Shown: positions 6,590 to 13,461 of the stretch, piece after piece
Layout: the number at the start of each line of letters is the position of its first letter
Position numbering within the stretch: position 1 is the first letter of the stretch
DNA from: Gemmatimonadota bacterium
GTDB lineage: Bacteria > Gemmatimonadota > Gemmatimonadetes > Gemmatimonadales > GWC2-71-9
Length of the DNA: 16,948 nucleotides
Reading direction: 5' to 3'
Assembly: GCA_017889745.1 (NCBI GenBank)
Contig: JAGGAG010000040.1
Coordinates: 1-16,948, forward strand
Notes under the pieces: model-generated
The model's database searches: none
What the model was told of the DNA's origin: nothing
What the model saw: only the letters and a program-made list of their open reading frames with translations
Program-made: the position numbers and the translations under genes

Positions 6590-7920
6590 TGCCTTCGACC
6601 TCAGGCGCGCTCGACCGCGCGCTCGGCCGGCGCGACCTCACCGCCTTCGCCATCAACCGGGTCATCGGGGCCGGGATCTTCGGGATCCCGGCCGTGTTGT
6701 ACGCGGGCGTGGGTCCCTGGAGCGTCGCTGCCTTCGTGCTCGCCGGGCTCGCCGTGTCACTCATCACCCTCTGCTTTGCCGAGGTCGGGAGTTCCTTCCG
6801 GGATACGGGCGGCCCCTACCTCTACGCGTACAGCACGTTCGGGCCCCTGGCGGGGTTCGAGGTCGGCTGGCTCATGTGGGTGACGCAACTCGGCGGGTTT
6901 GCGACGGTCACCAACCTGTTCGTGAACTACGTCGGCTGGTTCGTGCCGTCCGCCACCTCCGGGCTGCCGCGCATCCTGATCGTCGCGACGCTCGTTGGCT
7001 GCCTCGCCGTCGCCAACGTGCTCGGCGTGCGGCGCGCCGCCCGGATCAACAACATCCTCACGCTCGGCAAGCTGGTTCCGCTCGCCCTCTTCGTCATCGT
7101 CGGCGTCTTCTTCATCGCCCCGGTCCGCCTTGCCCTCGCAGGTACGCCGACGGCCGCGGCGATGTCCGGGGCGGTGCTCGTCGCGGTGTACGCCTTCAGC
7201 GGGTTCGAGGTGCTTGGCGTGCCGAGTGGTGAGATCGAGGACCCCGCGCGGAGCATCCCGTTCGCGCTGCTGGCCGGGCTGGGCGTGGTGGCCGTGATCT
7301 ATGTCGGTGTGCAGGTGGTTGCGATCGGCACGCTTCCCGAGCTTGCCACTTCGGCACGCCCGCTGGCCGACGCCGCCGATCGCATCGTCGGTCGCGCGGG
7401 TGCCACGGTGATGGTGGCCGGCGCGCTCCTCTCGACGCTGGGCGTGTCGCACGCCATTCTCCTCGCGGCGGGCCGCATGCCCTTCGCGATGGCGGAGCGC
7501 CGCCAGCTGCCGGCGGCGATCGCGGCGGTGCATCCGGTCTATCGCACGCCCTATGTCGGACTGATCGTCTCCGCAACCGGAATGGCGCTGTTTACGCTCG
7601 CCACCACCTTCACGTCGGCGCTCACCATCACGGTGGGCCTCCGGGTGATCATCTACCTCGTCACCTGCGCCGCGCTCCCCGTGCTGCGCCGGCAGCCAGG
7701 CCGGGCGCGGGCGCCGTTCCGCGTGCCGGCCGGCGATCTCGTGGCGCTGGTCTCGATGCTCACGTGCATCGGGCTTCTCGCCATGCGTCCATGGGCGGAG
7801 AGCCGCCAGCTCGCGATCGTGCTGGTGCTGGGCATCGCGGTATGGGCCGCCTGCGCGGCGGCGGTGCGGAGGGGCAGCAGCACGGGGAAGGCTGGTCCCG
7901 GCCCCGGAGGCGCGACATAA
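6589..7920 (+). CDS. APC-superfamily amino-acid permease
   Basis: This 443-aa membrane protein starts at a GTG that shares one base with the previous TAG stop. It has about 12 hydrophobic helices. The first carries INRVIGAGIFGIPA (22-35), the unwound substrate-binding helix of APC transporters, with the glycine-rich GAGIFG. The loop GEIEDPARSIPFA (about 214-226) and HPVYRTPY (about 310-320) are also typical. Family members take up or exchange amino acids and related amines by proton or antiport coupling; the substrate cannot be fixed here. A tail rich in Gly, Ala and Ser ends the protein. Its place in the run, between two GNAT genes and upstream of a DDAH gene that releases citrulline, would suit amino-acid scavenging, but this is inference only. 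Confidence 0.93.
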   Translation: MPSTSGALDRALGRRDLTAFAINRVIGAGIFGIPAVLYAGVGPWSVAAFVLAGLAVSLITLCFAEVGSSFRDTGGPYLYAYSTFGPLAGFEVGWLMWVTQLGGFATVTNLFVNYVGWFVPSATSGLPRILIVATLVGCLAVANVLGVRRAARINNILTLGKLVPLALFVIVGVFFIAPVRLALAGTPTAAAMSGAVLVAVYAFSGFEVLGVPSGEIEDPARSIPFALLAGLGVVAVIYVGVQVVAIGTLPELATSARPLADAADRIVGRAGATVMVAGALLSTLGVSHAILLAAGRMPFAMAERRQLPAAIAAVHPVYRTPYVGLIVSATGMALFTLATTFTSALTITVGLRVIIYLVTCAALPVLRRQPGRARAPFRVPAGDLVALVSMLTCIGLLAMRPWAESRQLAIVLVLGIAVWAACAAAVRRGSSTGKAGPGPGGAT

Positions 7921-7940
7921 TTGCTGCCGGAAGGAGCCTG

Positions 7941-8489
7941 ATGAGCGATCGCGGTGCGGAAAGGACCGTTGCGACGACGCGCCTCACCACCATCCGGGCG
8001 GGGCGGGCGGAGGATGCCCTGGCCATCCGCGCGCTGTACCGGGCCGTGGCCGCAACACCGGGCGGGATCGCCCGTTCGCCGGGCGAGGTAACCCCGGCGT
8101 ACGTGGACGGCTTCGTGACGAAGAGCCTTGCCAGGGGCGTGATCCTCGTCGCCGAGCAGGATGGCGTGCCCGGGCTCGTCGCCGAGCTGCACGGCTATCG
8201 AAGTGAGCTGCGGATCTTCGCTCACGTGCTGGGCGAACTGACGGTGGCGGTGCATCCGGCGGCGCAGGGGCAGGGACTGGGCCGGCAGCTGTTCGTGCGA
8301 CTGCTGGATATCGTGACCCATGAGCATCCCGGTATCTCCCGGATAGAGCTGATCGCGCAGGAGAGCAATCACCGCGCGCTCCGCCTCTATGAGGGCCTCG
8401 GTTTCCGGCGGGAGGGCCGGCTGGACGGGCGGATACGCAACCCCGATGGAACGCTGGAGGCGGACATCCCGCTCGCATGGCTCCGGTGA
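7941..8489 (+). CDS. GNAT-family N-acetyltransferase
   Basis: This 182-aa protein begins at the ATG at 7941, preceded by a strong AAGGAG (7930-7935); the frame is open further upstream inside the permease gene but only this start has a binding site. Residues 14-35 (RLTTIRAGRAEDALAIRALY) open a GNAT domain. Motif A is LTVAVHPAAQGQGLGRQLF (100-118), with QGQGLG as acetyl-CoA loop, and motif B is NHRALRLYEGLGFRREGRL (143-161). The C-terminus GRIRNPDGTLEADIPLAWL resembles the YhhY/PA4866-like group that acetylates small amines or amino-acid analogues. Substrate not determinable. It overlaps the following gene by 13 bases. Confidence 0.93.
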   Translation: MSDRGAERTVATTRLTTIRAGRAEDALAIRALYRAVAATPGGIARSPGEVTPAYVDGFVTKSLARGVILVAEQDGVPGLVAELHGYRSELRIFAHVLGELTVAVHPAAQGQGLGRQLFVRLLDIVTHEHPGISRIELIAQESNHRALRLYEGLGFRREGRLDGRIRNPDGTLEADIPLAWLR

Positions 8490-9046
8490 AGCCCACGTTC
8501 TTCGCGAGCCCGGCCGCGTTCCGGGCGTGGCTCGCGAAGAATCACCTCGAGGCCGACGAGCTCCTGGTCGGGTTCCACAAGAAGGACTCGGGCAAGCCCA
8601 GCATCACCTGGCCCGAATCGGTGGACCAGGCGCTCTGCTTCGGGTGGATCGACGGCGTGCGGCGCCGGATCGACGAGGTGAGTTACACGATCCGGTTCAC
8701 TCCGCGGCGGTCCCGGAGCATCTGGAGCACGGTGAACATCCAGCGGGTGGCGGTACTGGCGGAGCAGGGATTGATGAGCCCGGCAGGGCTGGCGGCGTTC
8801 GAGCGGCGCTCGGACGACAAGTCCAGCATCTATGCCTACGAGCAGCGGCACCATGCGGCCTTGCCGCCGGCTTGGGAGAAGAAGTTCAGGGCCAATGGCA
8901 GGGCGTGGGCCTTCTTCAAGGCCCAGGCGCCATCGTACCAGCGCGTCATGATCTATCGCATCGTGAGCGCAAAGCGGGAGGAAACCAGGCTGAAGCGGCT
9001 CGACGCCCTGATCGAGATCTCGGCGCAGCAGAAGCGGGCCCTGTGA
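8477..9046 (+). CDS. YdeI/OmpD-associated (OmdA) family protein
   Basis: This 189-aa protein starts inside the end of the GNAT gene. It matches the 'bacteriocin-protection, YdeI or OmpD-associated' family: PTFFASPAAFRAWLAKNH (6-23), DELLVGFHKKDSGKPSITWPE (28-48, read in part), the nearly invariant QALCFGWIDGVRRRID (51-66), YTIRFTPRRSRSIWSTVN (70-87), then a C-terminal helix rich in Arg and Lys (RIVSAKREETRLKRLDALI). YdeI of Salmonella and E. coli was linked to resistance to antimicrobial peptides; the biochemical activity is unknown and these proteins are cytoplasmic or periplasm-associated without a clear signal peptide, as here. Family assignment is firm, role is not. Confidence 0.9.
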   Translation: MAPVKPTFFASPAAFRAWLAKNHLEADELLVGFHKKDSGKPSITWPESVDQALCFGWIDGVRRRIDEVSYTIRFTPRRSRSIWSTVNIQRVAVLAEQGLMSPAGLAAFERRSDDKSSIYAYEQRHHAALPPAWEKKFRANGRAWAFFKAQAPSYQRVMIYRIVSAKREETRLKRLDALIEISAQQKRAL

Positions 9047-9146
9047 TCGCCACATGCTGCGGTGACCTCCCCGGCCTTAGGTTCCGCCCTGGCGACCAGT
9101 TCGCACCGATGCCGGAGATGCCGCGAGCCCCATGACCGGAGACACG

Positions 9147-9704
9147 ATGAACCTGAACCGCTCCCTTCGCCGGGCCATTGGGGTGGCAGCGTGCGCGATC
9201 GCGTGCGGCTGCCGGGCCCGGCCCGCCGATACCGCGGACATGGCCGGCGGCACGGCCGCGATGCCCTGGAGCGTGACCCTCGAGGCGGCGGGACCGGTGC
9301 GGTTCGGCATGACGGCTGGCGAAGCGTCGGCCATGGTCGGCGCCGCGCCGGAGAATGCGGCGCCCGCCGACTCCGGGTGCAGCTACTGGCTGCCCCGGGG
9401 CGCCCCGGCGGGGCTGCGCCTCATGCTGGAGCACGGGATCGTGGTGCGGGCCGACGTGGACAGCACCGGCATCACGACGATCGGCGACCTCCGTGTCGGC
9501 AGTCCCGTCGAGTCGGTGGTGGTGGCACTCGGCCCATCGCTCCAGGTATCGCCCCACAAGTACCAGTGGGAAGTGGGCTGGCGCTACCTCACCTTCAGCG
9601 ACGATTCCATCCACCGCCTGGTGTTCGAGGTGGACAGCCACGTCGTCCGCTCGTGGCGCGCCGGCCTCCTGCCCGCCGTCGAGTACGTCGAGGGCTGCAG
9701 CTAG
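9147..9704 (+). CDS. Secreted or lipid-anchored protein with two BamE-like half repeats
   Basis: This is 185 aa from the ATG at 9147, which has GGAG upstream; an in-frame ATG at 9132 is the alternative. Residues 1-22 (MNLNRSLRRAIGVAACAIACGC) form an export signal with Cys20 or Cys22 as possible lipid sites, although neither lipobox is canonical. The mature protein has two similar halves: VRFGMTAGEASAMVG (51-65) and LRVGSPVESVVVALGPS (115-131), the 'xGMT.xE....LG' pattern of the BamE/SmpA-like two-helix fold. Cys78 and Cys184 could form a disulfide. The segment PHKYQWEVGWRYLTF (136-150) and the ending PAVEYVEGCS recur in uncharacterised envelope proteins. No function known. A 100-bp gap precedes it, which could hold its own promoter, though I see no clear one. 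Confidence 0.82.
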   Translation: MNLNRSLRRAIGVAACAIACGCRARPADTADMAGGTAAMPWSVTLEAAGPVRFGMTAGEASAMVGAAPENAAPADSGCSYWLPRGAPAGLRLMLEHGIVVRADVDSTGITTIGDLRVGSPVESVVVALGPSLQVSPHKYQWEVGWRYLTFSDDSIHRLVFEVDSHVVRSWRAGLLPAVEYVEGCS

Positions 9705-9707
9705 CCG

Positions 9708-10214
9708 ATGGCCGTTCTCGAAACCGGCCGGCTCGCACTTCGCCGGATCATCCCTGACGATGCCCCGTTCATTCTCGAGCTCCTGAACGAGCCTTCGTTC
9801 CTCGAGTTCATCGGCGACAAGGGAGTGCGGAACCTCGATGACGCGCGCCGCTACATCCTCACCGGCCCGGTGGCGAGCTACGAGCGCTTCGGCTTCGGCC
9901 TCTACCTCGTGCTCCTGAAGGTCGGCGACACCCCGATCGGTATGTGCGGGCTGGTGAAGCGCGAGACCCTGCCCGACGTGGACGTGGGCTATGCGCTCCG
10001 GCCCGCCTACTGGAGACAGGGGTACGCTTTCGAGGCCGCATCAGCCGTGCTGACCCATGGCCGCGAGGCCTTCGGGCTGCGGCGCATCGTGGCCATTACG
10101 TCGCCGGGTAACGCGGGCTCGAAGGCGCTGCTGGAGAAGCTCGGCCTGCGATTCGAGCAGGCGCTCAGCCTTCCGGGCAGCGGGGACATCCACCTCTTCG
10201 CAGTCGAAATGTGA
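9708..10214 (+). CDS. RimJ/RimL-type GNAT acetyltransferase
   Basis: This 168-aa protein begins three bases after the previous stop. LETGRLALRRIIPDDAPFILELLNEP (4-29, read in part) is the typical opening of the RimJ/RimL group (Acetyltransf_3). Further motifs are GDKGVRNLDDARRYI (36-50), VDVGYALRPAYWRQGYAFEA (91-110, with WRQGYA as the acetyl-CoA loop), and PGNAGSKALLEKLGLRFE (133-150), matching 'N..S..vlEKlGF'. The group acetylates protein N-termini or small molecules including amino sugars; the target cannot be chosen from sequence. It is the third GNAT within 4 kb and is not a close copy of the other two. Confidence 0.93.
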   Translation: MAVLETGRLALRRIIPDDAPFILELLNEPSFLEFIGDKGVRNLDDARRYILTGPVASYERFGFGLYLVLLKVGDTPIGMCGLVKRETLPDVDVGYALRPAYWRQGYAFEAASAVLTHGREAFGLRRIVAITSPGNAGSKALLEKLGLRFEQALSLPGSGDIHLFAVEM

Positions 10215-10254
10215 GCGACGGCATGCACCGGACCCCGTATACAAGGAGTTGTCA

Positions 10255-10743
10255 GTGATCGAACCGATGAGCCCGCGGCGCGCGCTCCTGCTGGGCGCGG
10301 CAGCCGTGGGCGTGCTGGACATTCTCGACGCATTCGTGTTCTTCGGCTTTCGCGGCGTACCGCCGCTCCGGATCCTGCAGGCGATCGCATCGGGCCTCGT
10401 CGGCCCGGCCGCCGCCGTCGGCGGCGGGCTGACCACGGCGGCGCTCGGCCTGGTGCTTCACTTCTTCATCGCGTTCATGATCGTGCTGGTGTTCTACCTG
10501 GTGAGCCGGAAGGTACCGATCCTGACGCGGCACCCCGTGGTCCTGGGCGCTCTCTACGGGATCGCGGTCTACTTCATCATGACGCTGGTGGTCGTCCCGT
10601 CGTCGGCCATTGCGGCTGTGCGCGCCCTGCCTTCGACGCCGGTACTGGTGAACGGACTGCTCATCCACGCGTTCGGCGTGGGCATCCCGGCAGCGCTCTT
10701 CTCGCGGGCGGCCAGGCCGGTGCCGGTGGCGCAGGCAGGGTGA
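10255..10743 (+). CDS. Four-helix membrane protein of unknown function
   Basis: This 162-aa protein is taken from the GTG at 10255, with AAGGAG (10243-10248) six bases before it; the ATG at 10267 is too far from that site. Four hydrophobic segments are apparent (about 10-32, 45-82, 94-116 and 129-150). The second holds LGLVLHFFIAFMIVLVFYL with His69; the first ends LDILDAFVFFGFRGVPP. The combination ILDILDAxVFFGxRG ... RILQAIASGLVG ... LHFFIAF recurs in uncharacterised inner-membrane proteins of environmental bacteria. No catalytic pattern is obvious. It overlaps the thioredoxin-like gene by four bases (GTGA), so the two are probably co-translated. Confidence 0.82.
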   Translation: MIEPMSPRRALLLGAAAVGVLDILDAFVFFGFRGVPPLRILQAIASGLVGPAAAVGGGLTTAALGLVLHFFIAFMIVLVFYLVSRKVPILTRHPVVLGALYGIAVYFIMTLVVVPSSAIAAVRALPSTPVLVNGLLIHAFGVGIPAALFSRAARPVPVAQAG

Positions 10744-11312
10744 GCGTCTCCCGGCGTGTAGGCGTGCGGTTGCGGGGAGCGTCAGCGCTCATGACGATCG
10801 CCGTGCTCGCCGCCACGCCCGCGCACGGCCAGGATATCGGCGCGGTGGCGCCCGACTTCTCGGCTCCCTACGCCGCGGATAGCGCGGCGCCGCCGTGGCA
10901 TCTCTGGTCGCGCGCCCCGGCACAGCTCACGATCCTCAGCTTCTGGGCTACCTGGTGCAAGCCATGCGAAACGCTGCACCCCTGGATGGAGGCCCTGGCC
11001 CGCAGCTACGCGTCACGCGGCGTGCAGGTGGTGACCATCAACATGCGTGAGCCGGCCGACTCGATCCGCCGCCTGCTGGCCGCCGACACCGGCTCCGTCA
11101 CGCTCGATGTGCTCGATCCGGACGGTCACGTCACCGAGCTCTATTCCGTCACGTCCGTTCCCACCACGCTGCTCGTGGCAGAGAACAACGTGGTGCTCCG
11201 CCGATGGGAGGGCGTAAGTGCCGCGATGGGCGGCATCGAGCCGGTGATGAACCGCCTGCTCGGTCCCGCACCGGCCGCTCGCGGATCCCGGCCGCTGGGC
11301 TGTTCGGAGTAG
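10740..11312 (+). CDS. TlpA/ResA-like periplasmic thioredoxin
   Basis: This is 190 aa from GTG at 10740, overlapping the preceding stop as GTGA. Residues 1-30 are an export signal (RLRGASALMTIAVLAATPAHG). The thioredoxin fold runs from about 31 to 170: GAVAPDFSAPYA (34-45), ILSFWATWCKPCETLHPW (65-82) with active-site Cys73 and Cys76 in a WCKPC motif, VQVVTINMRE (95-104) and SVPTTLLV (139-146) with the cis-proline Pro141. These features fit TlpA/ResA-type thiol-disulfide reductases that act on periplasmic proteins such as apocytochromes. No cytochrome maturation gene is in the window, so the target is open. The C-terminal 20 residues are Pro/Ala/Arg-rich and end with a lone Cys. Confidence 0.92.
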   Translation: MSVSRRVGVRLRGASALMTIAVLAATPAHGQDIGAVAPDFSAPYAADSAAPPWHLWSRAPAQLTILSFWATWCKPCETLHPWMEALARSYASRGVQVVTINMREPADSIRRLLAADTGSVTLDVLDPDGHVTELYSVTSVPTTLLVAENNVVLRRWEGVSAAMGGIEPVMNRLLGPAPAARGSRPLGCSE

Positions 11313-11320
11313 GCCGGCAC

Positions 11321-12085
11321 ATGCTCCTCGCCCTGACCCGCAGCGTCAGCCCCGCGATGGCACACTGCGAACTGACTCACCTCGCGCGCGTCCCGATCGA
11401 TCCCGCCGTCGCCGCCAGCCAGCACCGCGGCTACGAGCGGGCACTGGAACAGCTCGGGTGCCGGGTCCAGCACGTCGCTCCCGCGCCCGGGCTGCCGGAC
11501 TCGGTGTTCGTGGAAGACACGGCGGTCGTCCTCGACGAGGTCGCGGTGATTGCCCGGCCTGGGGCAGAGTCGCGGCGCGCCGAGGTGGATGCGGTGGCCG
11601 ATGCACTTGGGCGGTACCGGCCGCTCGTCACGATCCAGGCGCCCGGCACGCTCGACGGCGGTGACGTGCTCCGGGTGGGCCGTTCGCTCTACGTCGGCCA
11701 GTCGGGCCGTACGAACGACGAAGGCATCGAGCAATTGCGCCGTCATGCGGCCCGGCACGGATACGAGGTGCGGCCGGTGCGCCCGACCGGCTGCCTTCAC
11801 CTCAAGACCGCGGTCACTGCAGTGTCGGAGCATGGCGTCCTGCTCAATCCCGAGTGGATCGCGCCGGCGCTGTTCGACGAGTTCCAGGTGATGACGGTTG
11901 ACCCGGCGGAGCCCTTCGCGGCCAACGTGGTGCGAGTGGGCCGTGCCCTGCTTACGGCGGCTGCTTTTCCTCGCACCCGCCGCATCATGGAAGAGCGCGG
12001 CCTCGAGGTTCATGTGGTGGACGTTTCGGAACTGGCGAAGGCCGAGGGTGCCGTGACCTGCTGCAGCATCCTGCTCGAGGCATGA
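11321..12085 (+). CDS. ddaH: Dimethylarginine dimethylaminohydrolase (DDAH)
   Basis: This 254-aa protein has the length of bacterial DDAH. It belongs to the guanidino-group modifying (pentein) superfamily. Visible landmarks: TRSVSPAM (6-13), SVFVEDTAVV (61-70), the substrate-site LDGGDVL (111-117) with Asp112, SGRTNDEG (128-135), CLHLKTAV (158-165) with catalytic His160, and VTCCSILL (246-252), where Cys248 aligns with the nucleophile of mammalian DDAH. DDAH hydrolyses N-omega methylated arginines to citrulline plus methylamine or dimethylamine. The LDGGDV and TCCS forms are those of animal DDAH1. It starts 8 bp after the thioredoxin-like gene and overlaps the SUI1 gene by four bases (ATGA). 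An in-frame extension back to 11204 is open but lies inside the previous gene. The alternative is another pentein hydrolase with a related substrate. Confidence 0.9.
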   Translation: MLLALTRSVSPAMAHCELTHLARVPIDPAVAASQHRGYERALEQLGCRVQHVAPAPGLPDSVFVEDTAVVLDEVAVIARPGAESRRAEVDAVADALGRYRPLVTIQAPGTLDGGDVLRVGRSLYVGQSGRTNDEGIEQLRRHAARHGYEVRPVRPTGCLHLKTAVTAVSEHGVLLNPEWIAPALFDEFQVMTVDPAEPFAANVVRVGRALLTAAAFPRTRRIMEERGLEVHVVDVSELAKAEGAVTCCSILLEA

Positions 12086-12450
12086 AGAAGCGAACGGGAC
12101 CGCCGGGCAAGGGCGGTATCGTCTACTCCACCGAGCTGGGCCGCATGTGTCCGGCCTGCGGCCAGCCGCTCACGTACTGTGTCTGCCGCCAGGCCAGGGC
12201 GCCGGTGGGCAACGGCAACGTACGCGTGGGGCGCGAGACGAAGGGCCGGAAGGGAAAGGGCGTCACCGTCATTGCCGGAGTGCCGCTGGGCCAGGCGGAG
12301 CTGCAGGCGCTCGCCACGCACCTCAAGAAGCGCTGCGGGTCGGGCGGTACGCTCAAGGATGGGGTCATCGAGATCCAGGGCGATCACCGCGACCTGGTGG
12401 TGGAGGAACTGCAGAAGCGCGGCTGGAGCGTGAAGCGCTCCGGCGGATGA
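12082..12450 (+). CDS. yciH: SUI1/eIF1-like translation factor (YciH family)
   Basis: This 122-aa protein starts at an ATG overlapping the DDAH stop. Residues 58-118 form the SUI1 domain: GKGVTVIAGVPLGQAELQAL (58-77), LKKRCGSGGTLKDGVIEIQG (81-100) and HRDLVVEELQKRGW (102-115). Before it, residues 23-35 carry CPACGQPLTYCVC, a four-cysteine cluster (Cys23, 26, 33, 35) that could bind zinc and is seen in part of the bacterial YciH group. Homologues affect start-codon selection and translation under stress; E. coli YciH is an eIF1-like factor that acts on initiation. Its length and domain are complete. The next gene begins 4 bp after its stop. Confidence 0.95.
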   Translation: MKKRTGPPGKGGIVYSTELGRMCPACGQPLTYCVCRQARAPVGNGNVRVGRETKGRKGKGVTVIAGVPLGQAELQALATHLKKRCGSGGTLKDGVIEIQGDHRDLVVEELQKRGWSVKRSGG

Positions 12451-12454
12451 ACTG

Positions 12455-13111
12455 ATGCCCGATCTCCACCTCACAGGCGTCGAGACCGAGCTCACCACGG
12501 CCGTCACCGACGCGCTGCTGACGGTCGTGGTCCTGGCGGGCATCGCATGGCTCTGCCGCCGCGTGCCATCGTCCGGCCGGCGCACGCTCTGGGTGCGTGG
12601 TCTCGCACTGTTCGCGATCGCGGGCGCTCTCGGCGCCTTCGTGCACGGGTTCGACCTCGATCAGAGCACCCGCGAGCTGCTCTGGCGGCCCCTCTATCTC
12701 ACCCTCGGCTCTGCCCTCGCCTTCTTCAGCACTGGCGCCATCAACGACTGGCGCGGTGATGCGGCGGCACGGCGCGCACTTCCCCCGCTGCTCGCGCTCG
12801 CGCTCGGCTTCTATCTCCTGACCCGGCTGTCGGGCGGCAAGTTCCTGGTGTTCGTAATCTTCGAGGCAGCGGCGCTGCTGCTCGCGCTGGCCGTATACGC
12901 ACGCCTGGCCCTGCAGGGAAGGCGCGGTGCATCGCTCATGGTGGCCGGCCTGGTGCTGAGCCTTGCTGGTGGCATGTTGCAGGCGAGCAGCCTCTCGCTG
13001 CACCTGGTCTGGGACTTCGACCATAACGGCCTGTATCACGTGGTGCAGCTCGCGGGCGTGCTGTTCCTCCTCGCCGGGCTGCGCGGCACCCTCTCGGTGC
13101 CCGCGCCATGA
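12455..13111 (+). CDS. Polytopic membrane protein, DUF6962/CREST-like candidate
   Basis: This 218-aa protein has about seven hydrophobic segments (about 17-35, 48-65, 77-94, 108-124, 128-152, 160-177 and 194-212). Polar residues buried among them are notable: His64 in AFVHGFD (62-67) with Asp67, Asp98, Glu137, His183, and WDFDHNGLYHVVQLAG (186-201) with Asp189, His190 and His195. A seven-helix protein with a C-terminal 'DHxxxxH' and an early 'H..D' is suggestive of the CREST superfamily (alkaline ceramidase, PAQR) or the uncharacterised DUF6962 group, both of which carry such zinc-site residues. This is a resemblance judged by eye. The end overlaps the next gene by four bases. Confidence 0.8.
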   Translation: MPDLHLTGVETELTTAVTDALLTVVVLAGIAWLCRRVPSSGRRTLWVRGLALFAIAGALGAFVHGFDLDQSTRELLWRPLYLTLGSALAFFSTGAINDWRGDAAARRALPPLLALALGFYLLTRLSGGKFLVFVIFEAAALLLALAVYARLALQGRRGASLMVAGLVLSLAGGMLQASSLSLHLVWDFDHNGLYHVVQLAGVLFLLAGLRGTLSVPAP

Positions 13112-13461
13112 AGAGGCGGAGCGGCCTGACGTGGGCGGCCGTGCGGAAGATCGGCCTCAGCTTCCCCGGAGTGGAGGAAGCCACGTCGTATGGAACCCCT
13201 TCACTGCATGTCCGGAAGAAGTTCCTGGCGAGGCTCCGCGAGGACGGCGAGTCGCTGGTCATCAAGTGCGGCTTCGATGAGCGCGATTTCCGGCTGCAGG
13301 CCGATCCGGTCACCTTCTTCGTCACCGATCACTACCGGGGCTATCCGGCGCTCCTGGTCCGCTTGAGCGAGGCGACGCCCACGCTGCTCCGCGAGGTCCT
13401 GGAAGAAGCGTGGCGGGTCAACGCCCCGAAACGCCTGGTGAAGGAATACGACGCGCGGTGA
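13108..13461 (+). CDS. MmcQ/YjbR-family protein
   Basis: This 117-aa protein starts at an ATG overlapping the previous stop (ATGA). It carries the MmcQ/YjbR pattern: LTWAAVRKIGLSFPGVEEAT (7-26), SYGTPSLHVRKKFLARL (27-43), LVIKCGFDERDFRL (50-63), FFVTDHYRGYPALLVRL (70-86) and EVLEEAWRVNAPKRLV (96-111). The family has a CyaY-like alpha/beta double-wing fold and may bind DNA, but its role is unknown. It is a full-length single-domain member. Its stop overlaps the start of the ATP-grasp gene by four bases (GTGA), implying coupled translation. Confidence 0.92.
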   Translation: MKRRSGLTWAAVRKIGLSFPGVEEATSYGTPSLHVRKKFLARLREDGESLVIKCGFDERDFRLQADPVTFFVTDHYRGYPALLVRLSEATPTLLREVLEEAWRVNAPKRLVKEYDAR

